Of a DNA stretch of 64,000 nucleotides, positions 33,161 to 43,448 are shown piece by piece. The position numbers were made by a program, and so were the translations under genes. Source of the stretch: Streptomyces sp. NBC_01317. GTDB taxonomy: Bacteria; Actinomycetota; Actinomycetes; Streptomycetales; Streptomycetaceae. Location: NCBI RefSeq assembly GCF_035961655.1, contig NZ_CP108393.1, positions 1,612,001-1,676,000 of the forward strand, in the 5' to 3' direction. Numbering within the stretch: position 1 is the first letter of the stretch; the number at the start of each line of letters is the position of its first letter. The notes beneath the pieces are model-generated. The model was not told the origin of the DNA, did no database searches, and saw nothing but the letters and a program-made list of their open reading frames with translations.

Positions 33161-33235
33161 TCAGCCGTGGGCCACAGGAGTGTCTGTGACAAACATCTGC
33201 TGGATGCGGGCAGCGCCCGTCTCGACGGCAACCAT
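33161..33235 (-). CDS. 24-aa leader ORF upstream of rsgA
   Basis: An ATG at 33235 is preceded by a perfect AGGAGG with a seven-base spacer, stronger than the rsgA site itself. The peptide starts MVAVETGAARIQQ and ends FVTDTPVAHG, followed by TGA at 33161. The stop is 85 bases before the rsgA start. It lies in a different frame from rsgA, so it is not an N-terminal extension. It is likely a translated leader whose ribosome occupancy affects the downstream hairpin; the peptide has no recognised family. Confidence 0.55.
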   Translation of the reverse strand: MVAVETGAARIQQMFVTDTPVAHG

Positions 33236-33491
33236 CGGTCACACCTCCTGCTTCACACACGGCTCGGGGAACGAACGGACACACCGTAACGCGCACGCCC
33301 GGACGAGCGCCAAGTGTTTTTCGCGGCGGGGACCGGCGGCTCCCACGCCCCTTGTTCGTCTGTTCCTCAGGTGCGCATCGTACGGACACACGGGCGACAC
33401 CGGCCCGTCCCTTTGGGTCGCTGGCCTGGAGACGCTCTCCCCGCCCGGTTCGCCTCACACCCCCCAAGACACCCACGAGGTCTCTGAACAT

Positions 33492-35549
33492 ATGCCTGAA
33501 CTCAATCGGCGTCGTTTCCTCCAGGTCGCCGGCGCGACCGCGGGCTTCTCCGGCCTGTCGAACAGCATCGACCGGGCCGCGGCCATCCCGGCCAGCCGTC
33601 GCTCCGGCACCATCGAGGATGTCGAGCACATCGTCGTACTGATGCAGGAGAACCGTTCGTTCGACCACTACTTCGGCTCGCTGCGCGGCGTCCGCGGCTT
33701 CGGTGACCCCCGCCCCGTCACCCCCGTCGGCGGGAAGTCCGTCTGGCACCAGTCCGACGGGACGAAGGAGGTCCTGCCGTACCACCCGGACGCCGAGGAC
33801 CTCGGCATGCAGTTCATCGAGGGGCTCGACCACGACTGGGCGGGCGGCCACCAGGCCTGGAACCAGGGCCGGTACGACCAGTGGATCCCCGCCAAGTCCC
33901 CGGGCACGATGGCGCACCTGACCCGTGAGGACATCCCGTTCCACTACGGGCTCGCCGACGCGTTCACGGTGTGCGACGCGTACCACTGCTCGTTCATCGG
34001 GGCCACCGACCCCAACCGGTACTACATGTGGACCGGCCACGTCGGGAACGACGGCAAGGGCGGCGGGCCCGTGCTCGGCAACGACGAGCTGGGGTACGAC
34101 TGGACGACGTACCCGGAGCGGCTGGAGAAGGCCAAGATCTCCTGGAAGATCTACCAGGACATCGGGGACGGCCTGGACGCGGCCGGGAGCTGGGGCTGGA
34201 TCAACGACGCCTACCGGGGCAACTACGGCGACAACTCGCTGCTCTACTTCAACCAGTACCGCAACGCGAAGCCCGGCGACCCGCTGTACGACAAGGCGCG
34301 TACGGGGACCGACGCGAAGGCCGGTGACGGGTTCTTCGACATCCTCCGGGCCGACGTCAAGGCGGACCGGTTGCCGCGCGTCTCCTGGATCGCGGCTCCC
34401 GAGGCGTTCTCCGAACACCCCAACTGGCCCGCCAACTACGGGGCCTGGTACATCTCCCAGGTGCTGGACGCGCTCACCTCCAACCCCGAGGTGTGGAGCA
34501 AGACCGCGCTGTTCATCACGTACGACGAGAACGACGGCTACTTCGACCACGCCGTCCCGCCGTTCCCGCCCGCCTCGGCCGCGCAGGGCCTGTCGACGGT
34601 CGACACCACGCTCGACCACTTCCCGGGCGACAGCCGCCACGCCGCGGGGCCCTACGGTCTCGGGCAGCGCGTGCCGATGCTGGTGGTGTCGCCGTGGAGC
34701 ACCGGCGGGTACGTGTGCTCGGAGGTCTTCGACCACACGTCGATCATCCGGTTCATGGAGCGCCGCTTCGGGGTCTCCGAGCCGAACATCTCGCCGTGGC
34801 GGCGGGCGGTCTGCGGCGACCTCACGGCGGCCTTCGACTTCTCGCTCAAGAACACGCGGCCCGCGCGCCTGCCCGGCACGGACGGGTACGAGCCGCCGGA
34901 CCAGGACCGGCACCCCAGTTACGTACCGGTGCCGCCGGACCGTCCCGTCCTGCCCAAGCAGGAGAAGGGGTCGAGGCCGACGCGCCCGCTGCCGTACGCC
35001 CCGTTCGCGGACGGGTCCGCGACCCCCGCGACCGGGCGGTTCACGCTCACCTTCAGCGGCGGGGAGGAGGCGGGGGCGGCCTTCACGGTCACCTCGGCGA
35101 ACCGTACGGACGGGCCCTGGACGTACACGGCCGGGGCGGACGAGCGGCTCTCCGACACCTGGAACACCGCGTATTCGAAGGGCGCGTACGACCTCTCGGT
35201 CTTCGGGCCCAACGGGTTCCTGCGCACCTTCAAGGGCTCGGGCACGGTGGCGGGCCCCGAGGTGACGGCCCGTCACGACGGGCACCGGGGCCGGGTCGAG
35301 CTGACGCTGAGGAACGCGGGCAGGCACGACTGCCGGCTGACCCTCACCGACGCGTACGGCGGCAGGAGCGAGACGGTGAAGGTGCGCGCGGGCGGGCACG
35401 TGGTGCACACCGTCGACACACGGCACGGCAAGCGGTGGTACGACGTGTCCGTGACGGCCGACACCGACCCGGCGTTCCTGCGGCGGCTCGCCGGCCACGT
35501 GGAGACCGGCGAGCCGGGCGTGAGCGACCCGGCGATCATCACCGGGTGA
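33492..35549 (+). CDS. Tat-exported phosphocholine-specific phospholipase C
   Basis: A 685-residue secreted enzyme of the bacterial phospholipase C/acid phosphatase family. The N-terminus has a twin-arginine signal (NRRRFLQVAGATAGFSGL). The catalytic domain starts IVVLMQENRSFDHYFGSL, with the nucleophile region typical of the family, and includes ITYDENDGYFDHAVPP. Two C-terminal DUF756 repeats follow (FTLTFSGGEEAGAAFTV and RVELTLRNAGRHDCRLTLTD). It would hydrolyse phosphatidylcholine outside the cell, releasing phosphate-bearing head groups. ATG 33492 is used; open frame upstream lacks a site. No clear PHO box was seen. Confidence 0.93.
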   Translation: MPELNRRRFLQVAGATAGFSGLSNSIDRAAAIPASRRSGTIEDVEHIVVLMQENRSFDHYFGSLRGVRGFGDPRPVTPVGGKSVWHQSDGTKEVLPYHPDAEDLGMQFIEGLDHDWAGGHQAWNQGRYDQWIPAKSPGTMAHLTREDIPFHYGLADAFTVCDAYHCSFIGATDPNRYYMWTGHVGNDGKGGGPVLGNDELGYDWTTYPERLEKAKISWKIYQDIGDGLDAAGSWGWINDAYRGNYGDNSLLYFNQYRNAKPGDPLYDKARTGTDAKAGDGFFDILRADVKADRLPRVSWIAAPEAFSEHPNWPANYGAWYISQVLDALTSNPEVWSKTALFITYDENDGYFDHAVPPFPPASAAQGLSTVDTTLDHFPGDSRHAAGPYGLGQRVPMLVVSPWSTGGYVCSEVFDHTSIIRFMERRFGVSEPNISPWRRAVCGDLTAAFDFSLKNTRPARLPGTDGYEPPDQDRHPSYVPVPPDRPVLPKQEKGSRPTRPLPYAPFADGSATPATGRFTLTFSGGEEAGAAFTVTSANRTDGPWTYTAGADERLSDTWNTAYSKGAYDLSVFGPNGFLRTFKGSGTVAGPEVTARHDGHRGRVELTLRNAGRHDCRLTLTDAYGGRSETVKVRAGGHVVHTVDTRHGKRWYDVSVTADTDPAFLRRLAGHVETGEPGVSDPAIITG

Positions 35550-35556
35550 CCCCCAG

Positions 35557-35583
35557 GGGGCGGCCGGCCGGACCGGCCGCCCC
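35557..35583. terminator. Bidirectional terminator hairpin
   Basis: GGGGCGGCCGG, loop CCGGA, CCGGCCGCCCC: an 11-pair perfect stem between the convergent phospholipase and GH13 stops. Confidence 0.88.
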
Positions 35584-35588
35584 TGAGA

Positions 35589-37331
<1,743 letters not shown>

Positions 37332-37506
37332 TTAAACCTCTCGTGCCGTGCTCGGGGGACGCCTGGGTGGCGTGCGGTGCGATCATCCCCCAGGGGGCGG
37401 ATCATCCCCCAGGGGGCGCAAGAGGAGAGCAGGGCGGCGCGGGAGCGGTGGGGCACGCGGGAGCGGTGGGTGGCCCGGCGGCGCGGGACGACGGGTCGTC
37501 GGGGCG

Positions 37507-37848
37507 TCAGCGAGGAGTTCGTACGCCCTTGGCGCGGCCGAGTCGTGCGGCGGCGCGGGCGGCCTGGACCGCGTACGGCCCCTTCGCCTCCGCCGAGCGG
37601 AGGGAGCGCAGCGCCAGCAGCAGGACGCCGATGTCGTCGAGGTACACCGGATCGGGCACCAGGTCGGTGGGGAGGATCAGGTAGCCGATCGCGGCCCAGA
37701 ACATCCACTTGCGCCGCTCCGGCACCCCCGCGGCACGCAGCGCGCGCCGGGTCCGTACGAGACGGACGGCGAGGGTGAGCGCGCCGGCGAGGGTGATCAG
37801 CGCCAGCACGACGCCGACGGCGATGAGGATCATGAGTTCCGTGCTCAC
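37507..37848 (-). CDS. DUF1232 (YkvA-like) membrane protein
   Basis: A 113-residue protein from GTG 37848, preceded by GGAGGA. One N-terminal membrane helix (LMILIAVGVVLALITLAGAL) is followed by a DUF1232 domain with the signature YLILPTDLVPDPVYLDDIGV. Function unknown. Open frame upstream of the GTG is arginine-rich and probably untranslated. Confidence 0.88.
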   Translation of the reverse strand: MSTELMILIAVGVVLALITLAGALTLAVRLVRTRRALRAAGVPERRKWMFWAAIGYLILPTDLVPDPVYLDDIGVLLLALRSLRSAEAKGPYAVQAARAAARLGRAKGVRTPR

Positions 37849-38636
37849 TGCGGTCTCCTCCGCCGGGGTCCTGGGCCAAGTCCTCCCTACCGGTACCCCG
37901 CGAAGGGCCCTCCCACCGGACTCCGCCGTACCAACCCGGCCCGGCGACCCGGGGCGTACGGAGAGTGCGGTCCGCCGAAGACGCCACTCGCGGCTCCGAC
38001 CGCACACACGTCACCACGAACACAAGGGGGCGCCTCCGGTCGAATCCGCAGACCGCTTGGGGCCGTTCGGCGGGCCAGGAGGCCGCATACGATCAGATTC
38101 AGCCAAGATCATCGTGCGGGCATATCGGTGATACAGGTCACAACGGGCTGCCGCGCCCCGGCAGTTGATCTCGCATTCGGCCGCTGTTCAGCAGGCCCGG
38201 CGGGTCCGCCGGACGCTACGCGCGTCACGTCCGGCGCGGCACACGCCCGCGCGGCCGTCCGGCGTGCGGCCGGATGACGTCACCGGACAACTGCGGTGCT
38301 CGGCGGGGGTACGTGCACCAGGCACCCGATCCACTCCCGGTCGCGACACGGGTGCACTCCCGCACCATCCGCCCCTCCCGTGTACGCCACACCCCGCCGC
38401 CGGACCGTGATCCTTCCGGCCGCCGCCACCCGCCCGGGGCCGTACCGTCCCCGGGCGCCGGGCGGTGCGCACCGGTGGTCCAGAAGTGGGCCTTGTCCAG
38501 AAAGGGAACTGGAGTCAACTATTCACTCCGTGCGATTGACAGGTTCACGGCCAAAACCGAATGGCGGTGGACAGTCGCACGCCAGCGGTCCGCTTACCCG
38601 ACGGGCCGCGCGTTTCCCCCATCAATGGAGGATGTT
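37849..38636. other. 788-base gene-free region before the protease
   Basis: Divergent spacer with no convincing gene. It contains a 9-base perfect inverted repeat at 38207-38236, an AT-richer stretch around 38100-38135 and, near the protease, a TTGACA hexamer at 38536-38541 that could be a -35 element, although no matching -10 is obvious. The open frame reading into the protease from 38274 looks like chance. Confidence 0.5.
38207..38236. repeat. Inverted repeat CGCCGGACG/CGTCCGGCG
   Basis: Perfect 9-base arms around a 12-base loop (CTACGCGCGTCA). The arms share the CGTCCGGCG core with the short intergenic repeat seen at 429-586 and 2393, so it may be another member arranged as a dyad. Confidence 0.6.
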
Positions 38637-39545
38637 GTGACCTTCAAGCGCCTTTCCCCCCTCGGCTCGATCTCCAGACGCGTCCGTGTTCTCGCGGTCG
38701 CCTCCGGTCTGGTGACCGTCGCCGCGCTTGCGGCCCCGACTGCTATCGCCCAGCCCGCCCCCGTCGCCCCCCTGGCGACCCAGCTCGCCACCGCCACCGC
38801 CGGGGTGAGCAGCGCCGCCGTCGTCGGTTCCGCCTGGTACACGGACGCCGCCTCCGGCAAGGTCGTCGTCACCGTGGACAGCACGGTCTCCGCCGCCGAG
38901 ATATCGGAGATCAAGGGCTCCGTCCCGGACGACTCCAAGCTCACGATCAAGAAGACCCCCGGCACGTTCACCCCCCTCATCGCCGGCGGCCAGGCCATCT
39001 ACGCCGGGGGCAGCCGCTGCTCCCTCGGCTTCAACGTCCGTAGCGGCAGCACGTACTACGCGCTGACCGCCGGGCACTGCACCAACATCAGCGCCAACTG
39101 GTACACCAACTCGGCGGGCACCGCGGCGCTCGGCACCCGCGCGGGCACCAGCTTCCCGGGCAACGACTACGGCATCATCCGTCTCGCCAACGCGTCGCTC
39201 GCCGACGGCCGGGTCTCCCTCTACAACGGCTCGTACCAGGAGATCTCGTCCGCCGGTAACGCCAGCGTCGGCCAGCGCGTGACCCGCAGTGGCTCCACCA
39301 CCGGGGTCCACACCGGTACGGTCCAGGCCACCAACGCGACCGTCCAGTACTCCCAGGGCGCCGTGTCCGGTCTGATCCAGACCAACGTCTGCGCCGAGCC
39401 GGGCGACAGTGGCGGCGCGCTCTTCGCCGGCACCGTGGCGCTGGGCCTGACCTCCGGCGGCAGCGGCAACTGCTCCTCCGGCGGCACCACGTTCTTCCAG
39501 CCGGTCACGGAGGCCCTGAGCGTCTACGGCGTCAGCATCTTCTAA
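38637..39545 (+). CDS. Secreted S1 protease, streptogrisin type
   Basis: A 302-residue precursor. GTG 38637 has GGAGG at a five-base spacing; ATG 38625 just upstream lacks a site. A basic N-terminus and hydrophobic core ending near [11 protein letters not shown] form a Sec signal. A propeptide of about 75 residues ([18 protein letters not shown]) is followed by the mature chain starting at about [20 protein letters not shown]. The catalytic triad is complete: His in LTAGHC, Asp in GNDYGIIRL, Ser in [10 protein letters not shown]. It is exported and self-processed like S. griseus proteases A and B. A strong terminator follows. Confidence 0.94.
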   Translation: MTFKRLSPLGSISRRVRVLAVASGLVTVAALAAPTAIAQPAPVAPLATQLATATAGVSSAAVVGSAWYTDAASGKVVVTVDSTVSAAEISEIKGSVPDDSKLTIKKTPGTFTPLIAGGQAIYAGGSRCSLGFNVRSGSTYYALTAGHCTNISANWYTNSAGTAALGTRAGTSFPGNDYGIIRLANASLADGRVSLYNGSYQEISSAGNASVGQRVTRSGSTTGVHTGTVQATNATVQYSQGAVSGLIQTNVCAEPGDSGGALFAGTVALGLTSGGSGNCSSGGTTFFQPVTEALSVYGVSIF

Positions 39546-39579
39546 GCGTCCACGGCGTCCGCGCCTTCTCGGACGGAAC

Positions 39580-39626
39580 GTCCCCGGTCGCCGGGCGGGC
39601 ATCGCGCCCGTCCGGCGGCCGGGGAC
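39580..39626. terminator. Long bidirectional terminator hairpin
   Basis: GTCCCCGG at 39580 pairs with CCGGGGAC ending at 39626, with near-continuous inner pairing (CGCCGGGCGGGC against GCCCGTCCGGCG). It separates the convergent protease and histidine kinase genes. Confidence 0.9.
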
Positions 39627-39669
39627 ACGTCCGTTCCGGGGCGCGGGGGAACCCCGGGCTCTCCCGGCG

Positions 39670-40788
39670 TCAGCCGAGAGCCGCCGCCGCGGGCAGCGTG
39701 ACCTCGAAGCGGCAGCCGCCCGTGACGTTGTGGACGGCCGTACGGCCCGCGTGGGCCTCCACGATGCCCCGGACGATCGCCAGCCCTAGCCCCGCGCCCG
39801 CCGGGGGCGTACGCGCCTGGGTGCCCCGCCAGCCGGTGTCGAACACCCGGGGCAGGTCCTCCGCCGGGATCCCCCCGCAGCCGTCCGTGACGGACAGCAC
39901 GACGGAGTCCGCACGCCGCACCGCCGCCACCGCGACCGTGCCGTCGGCGGGCGTCCGGTGGATGGCGTTGACGAGCAGATTGGCGAGGACGCGGGTCATC
40001 TCCTTGCCGTCCACCTCGACCGGTACGGCCTCGATGCTCCCGCCGACCAGCCGGACACCGTGCTCCCTGGCGAGCGGGTCCACGCCCGCCAGCGCCTCCC
40101 CCACCAGGTCGTAGACCGACATCCGGGTCGGTGCGAGGGCCAGCGCCCCGGCGTGGATACGGGACAGCTCGAAGAGATCGCCGACCATCGAGTTCAGCCG
40201 CTCGACCTCGGCCCTGATCTGCCGGAAGTAGCGGTCCGGGTCCTGGACCACCCCGTCCTCCAGCGCCTCCGACATCGCGCGCAGCCCGGCGAGCGGGGTC
40301 CGCAGGTCGTGCGAGATCCAGGCGACCAGCTCACGGCGTGAGGTCTCCAGGGCGCGCTCCCGCTCGCGGGAGGCGGCGAGCTTGGCGCTGGTCGCGGCCA
40401 GCTCCCTGCCCAGCTCGGACAGTTCGGCGGTGGAGTCCCCGTCCGGCGCGGCGAAGCTGCCCCCGTTCCCGAAGGAACGCGCGGCGAGCGCCAGGTCGTG
40501 GCTCCGGGCCACCACCCAGCGGCCCAGCAGCATCGCGGTGGCGAGCGAGACGACCGCGGCCATCGCCGCGACCGTGGTGACGACCGTCAGGTCGTGGGTC
40601 GACAGGAACATCGCCCAGGCGACCGCGAGCGTCCCCCCGAGCATCGCGACCACCGTGGCGGCGGCGACGACGGTCAGCGAGACGAGCACCGAGCGGTGGC
40701 GCAGCAGCCGCAGTACGAGGGCGCCGAGCAGCCCCGCGACGCCGGCGCCGAGGAACGCGTACAGGGCGATGAGGAGCATGTCGGTCAT
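39670..40788 (-). CDS. Two-component sensor histidine kinase
   Basis: A 372-residue membrane kinase. Two to three N-terminal helices (ALYAFLGAGVAGLLGALVL; VSLTVVAAATVVAMLGGTLA; VTTVAAMAAVVSLATAMLLG) leave only short extracellular loops, so it may sense the membrane itself. A HAMP-like linker leads to the H-box VAWISHDLRTPLAGLRAMSE, N-box ANLLVNAIHRTP, D-box VTDGCGGIP and G-box GAGLGLAIVRGIV. All catalytic motifs are intact. It begins eight bases after the response regulator stop, with its own GGAG, so the pair forms one operon. Confidence 0.93.
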   Translation of the reverse strand: MTDMLLIALYAFLGAGVAGLLGALVLRLLRHRSVLVSLTVVAAATVVAMLGGTLAVAWAMFLSTHDLTVVTTVAAMAAVVSLATAMLLGRWVVARSHDLALAARSFGNGGSFAAPDGDSTAELSELGRELAATSAKLAASRERERALETSRRELVAWISHDLRTPLAGLRAMSEALEDGVVQDPDRYFRQIRAEVERLNSMVGDLFELSRIHAGALALAPTRMSVYDLVGEALAGVDPLAREHGVRLVGGSIEAVPVEVDGKEMTRVLANLLVNAIHRTPADGTVAVAAVRRADSVVLSVTDGCGGIPAEDLPRVFDTGWRGTQARTPPAGAGLGLAIVRGIVEAHAGRTAVHNVTGGCRFEVTLPAAAALG

Positions 40789-40796
40789 GGTGCTCC

Positions 40797-41588
40797 TCAG
40801 CTCCCGTCGGAATGTACGGGGGCGGGCGTCGCGGATGTCACGGTGACGGACAGGGGGAGCACCGGAGCGGGAGGTGCGTCCACCGGTGCCTCCGCAGGCG
40901 CCTCCGCCGGTACGTCGAAGCGGTAGCCGACCCCCCAGACCGTACGGATCAGCCGCGGGGCCGCCGGATCGTCCTCGACCTTGCCGCGCAGCCTCCGTAC
41001 GTGCACGGTGACCGTCGACAGATCGCCGAACTCCCACCCCCACACGTCGTGCATCAGCTGCTCCCGCGCGATGGCCTGTCCCGGATGGCGCATGAGGTGG
41101 GCGAGTAGGTCGAACTCCCGGAGGGTGAGCGAGAGCACCCGGCCGTCCTTGGTGACGCGGCGGGCCGCCGGGTCCAGCGTGATCCCGGCGACGGTCAGCT
41201 CGGGCCCGGCCGACGCCCCCCGGCCGGCGTGGCCGCGCCGCAGGACGGACTCGACGCGCAGCACCAGCTCGCGGGGGCTGAACGGCTTGGTGACGTAGTC
41301 GTCCGCGCCGATCTCCAGCCCGAGGATCCGGTCGTCCTCGTCACCGCGCGCGGTGAGCATGATCACCGGTACGGGCCCCGCCGCGCGCAGCCTGCGGCAC
41401 ACCTCCAGGCCGTCCATCCCGGGCAGCATCAGGTCGAGCAGCACCAGAGAGGGCGGTTTCCCGGCGGCGAGCCGCAGCGCCTGCGGCCCGTCGGCGGCCC
41501 GGTCGACGGCGAAGCCCGCGCGTTCCAGATAGCCGGTGACGACCTCGGCGACGGTGGGATCGTCGTCGACGACCAGGATGGTGTGCAT
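40797..41588 (-). CDS. OmpR-family response regulator
   Basis: A 263-residue regulator. The receiver has acidic pocket ILVVDDDPTV, phospho-Asp in LVLLDLMLPGMDG and Lys in DDYVTKPFSPREL. The Trans_reg_C winged helix follows (LTLREFDLLAHLMRHPGQAI; HDVWGWEFGDLSTVTVHVRR). A Pro/Ala-rich tail of about 35 residues is unusual. It is first in the operon with the kinase. Four phased ACGTCCGAT repeats lie 61-138 bases upstream and could be its own binding sites. Confidence 0.93.
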   Translation of the reverse strand: MHTILVVDDDPTVAEVVTGYLERAGFAVDRAADGPQALRLAAGKPPSLVLLDLMLPGMDGLEVCRRLRAAGPVPVIMLTARGDEDDRILGLEIGADDYVTKPFSPRELVLRVESVLRRGHAGRGASAGPELTVAGITLDPAARRVTKDGRVLSLTLREFDLLAHLMRHPGQAIAREQLMHDVWGWEFGDLSTVTVHVRRLRGKVEDDPAAPRLIRTVWGVGYRFDVPAEAPAEAPVDAPPAPVLPLSVTVTSATPAPVHSDGS

Positions 41589-41648
41589 GACGGCAAGTCT
41601 CCTCGGACGGTGACCGGCGCACCGCCCCTCGCCTCTTACGAAACCATG

Positions 41649-41726
41649 ACGTCCGATCCGTACCGACTCCACGTCCGATGCGCGTGGGCCCCCCACGTCC
41701 GATTCGTGCGCGCCCCCACGTCCGAT
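41649..41726. promoter_or_regulatory. Four phased ACGTCCGAT direct repeats
   Basis: ACGTCCGAT occurs at 41649, 41671, 41695 and 41718, spaced 22, 24 and 23 bases, about two helical turns apart. Three copies are preceded by a C run and extended as ACGTCCGATTC or GATGC. They lie between the divergent response regulator and VOC genes, an arrangement typical of direct-repeat sites for OmpR-type regulators. Confidence 0.7.
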
Positions 41727-41767
41727 TCCTTCAAGACCCAGGACCGGCGGGTGCCTACGGTGAGCGC

Positions 41768-42160
41768 ATGACTCCTCGACTCGACGCGACCTGCCTGATC
41801 GTCTCCGACCTGGCGGCCTCGCTCGCCTTCTACCGCCTCCTCGGCCTGGACATCCCGGCCGACGCGGACACCGCGCCCCATGTGGAAGTCCAGCTTCCGG
41901 GCGGTACGCGGGTCCTCTGGGACACGGAGGACACGGTCCGGTCCTTCGACCCGGGCTTCACGGCACCGAAGGGGGCCGGGCGGATCGGGCTCGCCTTCCT
42001 CTGCGACAGTCCCGCCGAGGTGGACGCCACGTACGCGTCGCTGACCGCCGCCGGGCACCGGGGCCACCTCAAGCCGTGGGACGCGGTCTGGGGACAGCGT
42101 TACGCGGTCGTCCTCGACCCGGACGGCTGCGAGGTCTCGCTCTTCGCCAGCGCAGCGTAG
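41768..42160 (+). CDS. VOC (glyoxalase-fold) family protein
   Basis: A 130-residue vicinal-oxygen-chelate domain: [20 protein letters not shown] at the N-terminus and [18 protein letters not shown] at the C-terminus, the usual paired bab units. It could be a glyoxalase/bleomycin-resistance-type enzyme or ligand-binding protein. The ATG at 41768 has only a weak upstream site. Its last 61 bases overlap the convergent AraC gene. Confidence 0.88.
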   Translation: MTPRLDATCLIVSDLAASLAFYRLLGLDIPADADTAPHVEVQLPGGTRVLWDTEDTVRSFDPGFTAPKGAGRIGLAFLCDSPAEVDATYASLTAAGHRGHLKPWDAVWGQRYAVVLDPDGCEVSLFASAA

Positions 42161-42906
42161 GCGCCCAGGGTGAGACCCGCCAGCTCACGGGTCTCGCGCG
42201 CGAGATGCGCCTGGTCCGCGCACCCGGAGGCCGCGGCAGCCGCCGCGTACGGCATCCCCGCCCGTACGAAACCAAGCGCGCGCTGGAACCGGAGCACGCG
42301 GGCGAGGGTCTTGGGCCCGTACCCGAAGGCGTCCAGCGAGCGGCGGTGCAGCCGGCGGGCGCCGAGCCCGACGGCGTCGGCGGTCGCGGCCACGGTACGG
42401 CCCGCGTCCAGCCCGGCGACGACTGCGCGCAGCAGGGGGTCGGGCGCGGGAGCGACGGCCGCGCGGCGCAGCGCGAGCGCCTCCAGCGCGGTGGCCGGGT
42501 CCCGGGCGGCCGCGAGGCGCGCGGTGAGCCGCCGTACCTCCGCCGGGGACCACAGGTCGGCCAGTTCGACGCGGCGGTCGCGCAGTTCGTGCGCGGGCAC
42601 CCCGAGCAGGGCGGGGGCGGTGCCGGGCGCGAACCGCACCCCGGCGCAGCCCGTTCCGGGCACGGTGGAGTGGTGGGCCCGGGTGTCGGGCCCGGCGACG
42701 AGCAGCCGGCCCCCGATCCAGAGCAGGTCCATGCAGCCGTCGGGGAGTACGGGGTACGGGGCGGTCTCGGCCGGGTCCCGCTCCGCCGTACCGCCCGCGC
42801 CTGTCTCGGTCTGCTTGGTCTGTGGGGCCTGCGAGGCCTGGGCGGCCTGCGTCGTCTTCGTCCAGACGACGGCGCCGTCCAGCCGCGAGGCCCTTTCGTC
42901 GTACAT
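42100..42906 (-). CDS. AraC-family transcriptional regulator
   Basis: A 268-residue regulator with an N-terminal domain of the type found in DUF6597-like AraC proteins ([40 protein letters not shown]). The C-terminal AraC DNA-binding domain follows ([40 protein letters not shown]). ATG 42906 is chosen because the conserved part starts soon after. The 3' end overlaps the VOC gene by 61 bases in opposite orientation, so antisense interference is possible. Confidence 0.88.
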   Translation of the reverse strand: MYDERASRLDGAVVWTKTTQAAQASQAPQTKQTETGAGGTAERDPAETAPYPVLPDGCMDLLWIGGRLLVAGPDTRAHHSTVPGTGCAGVRFAPGTAPALLGVPAHELRDRRVELADLWSPAEVRRLTARLAAARDPATALEALALRRAAVAPAPDPLLRAVVAGLDAGRTVAATADAVGLGARRLHRRSLDAFGYGPKTLARVLRFQRALGFVRAGMPYAAAAAASGCADQAHLARETRELAGLTLGAYAALAKSETSQPSGSRTTA

Positions 42907-42989
42907 ACCGATGAGGCTAAACCGTCTCCTGCCGGGCGGCGCTGATCCACAATGGTCGCTCCTACGCATTTCCTACCGCGGGGGCGACG

Positions 42990-43448
42990 ATGACGGCACT
43001 GATGGAGTTCTCCACCGACAGCGGGGCGCGGGTGATGGTCGAGGTCGACCGTGACGCGCCGGGCGCGAGGCCGGTCAGCCGTGGCAACTCCCTCGCACAG
43101 GCGGGCCGTACGTTCGACGAGGCGCTGGTCGGGATCCGGGCGGCGGCCGAATCGGCCCTGGCGGTGTTCCGGGACGGGCCGCTGAAACCGGACTCCGTGG
43201 AGCTGGAGTTCGGGGTGAAGCTGATGGCGGAGGCCGGCGCGGTGATCGCCAAGAGCTCGGCGGAGGGCCATCTGACGGTGAAGCTGTCCTGGGCGCCGGG
43301 GTCCGGCGGGGTGCCGGACGGCGGGGCCGCGCCGTCCGCCGTGGCCGATCCGACCGTGGCCGATCCGACCGTCGCCGATCCGACCGTCGCCGGATCAACC
43401 GTCGCCGGACCGACCGCGCCCGGACCGGCCGGGCCCACCGGGTCGTGA
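42990..43448 (+). CDS. Trypco1 (CU044_2847-like) trypsin-co-occurring protein
   Basis: A 152-residue protein whose first 110 residues match the small trypsin-co-occurring domain 1: ALMEFSTDSGARVMVEVDRD, then FDEALVGIRAAAESALAVFR and VELEFGVKLMAEAGAVIAKS with a final LTVKLSW. These accompany trypsin-like proteins in predicted conflict systems. The tail is a TVADP/TVAGP repeat. Its stop overlaps the next start as GTGA, so it is coupled to the trypsin-VMAP gene. It is probably a partner or regulator of that protease. Confidence 0.85.
   Translation: MTALMEFSTDSGARVMVEVDRDAPGARPVSRGNSLAQAGRTFDEALVGIRAAAESALAVFRDGPLKPDSVELEFGVKLMAEAGAVIAKSSAEGHLTVKLSWAPGSGGVPDGGAAPSAVADPTVADPTVADPTVAGSTVAGPTAPGPAGPTGS
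43341..43415 (+). repeat. Five 15-bp tandem repeats in the Trypco1 tail
   Basis: GTGGCCGATCCGACC and close variants repeat five times at exact 15-base spacing, encoding VADPT/VAGPT. The first two are identical; later ones drift. Confidence 0.93.

Noticed and set aside
33345..33385. A possible PHO box (GTTCGTCTGTTCCTC) upstream of the phospholipase C gene
   Set aside because: The two GTTC units are eight bases apart rather than the 11-base spacing of PhoP sites.
38274..38636. N-terminal extension of the S1 protease from 38274
   Set aside because: The added residues precede a perfect signal peptide and have no ribosome site; GTG 38637 has GGAGG.
41646..41771. A 41-codon ORF reading through the ACGTCCGAT repeats and ending on the VOC start (ATGA)
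   Set aside because: No ribosome site, and the product is composed of repeat translation; the repeats are better explained as binding sites.
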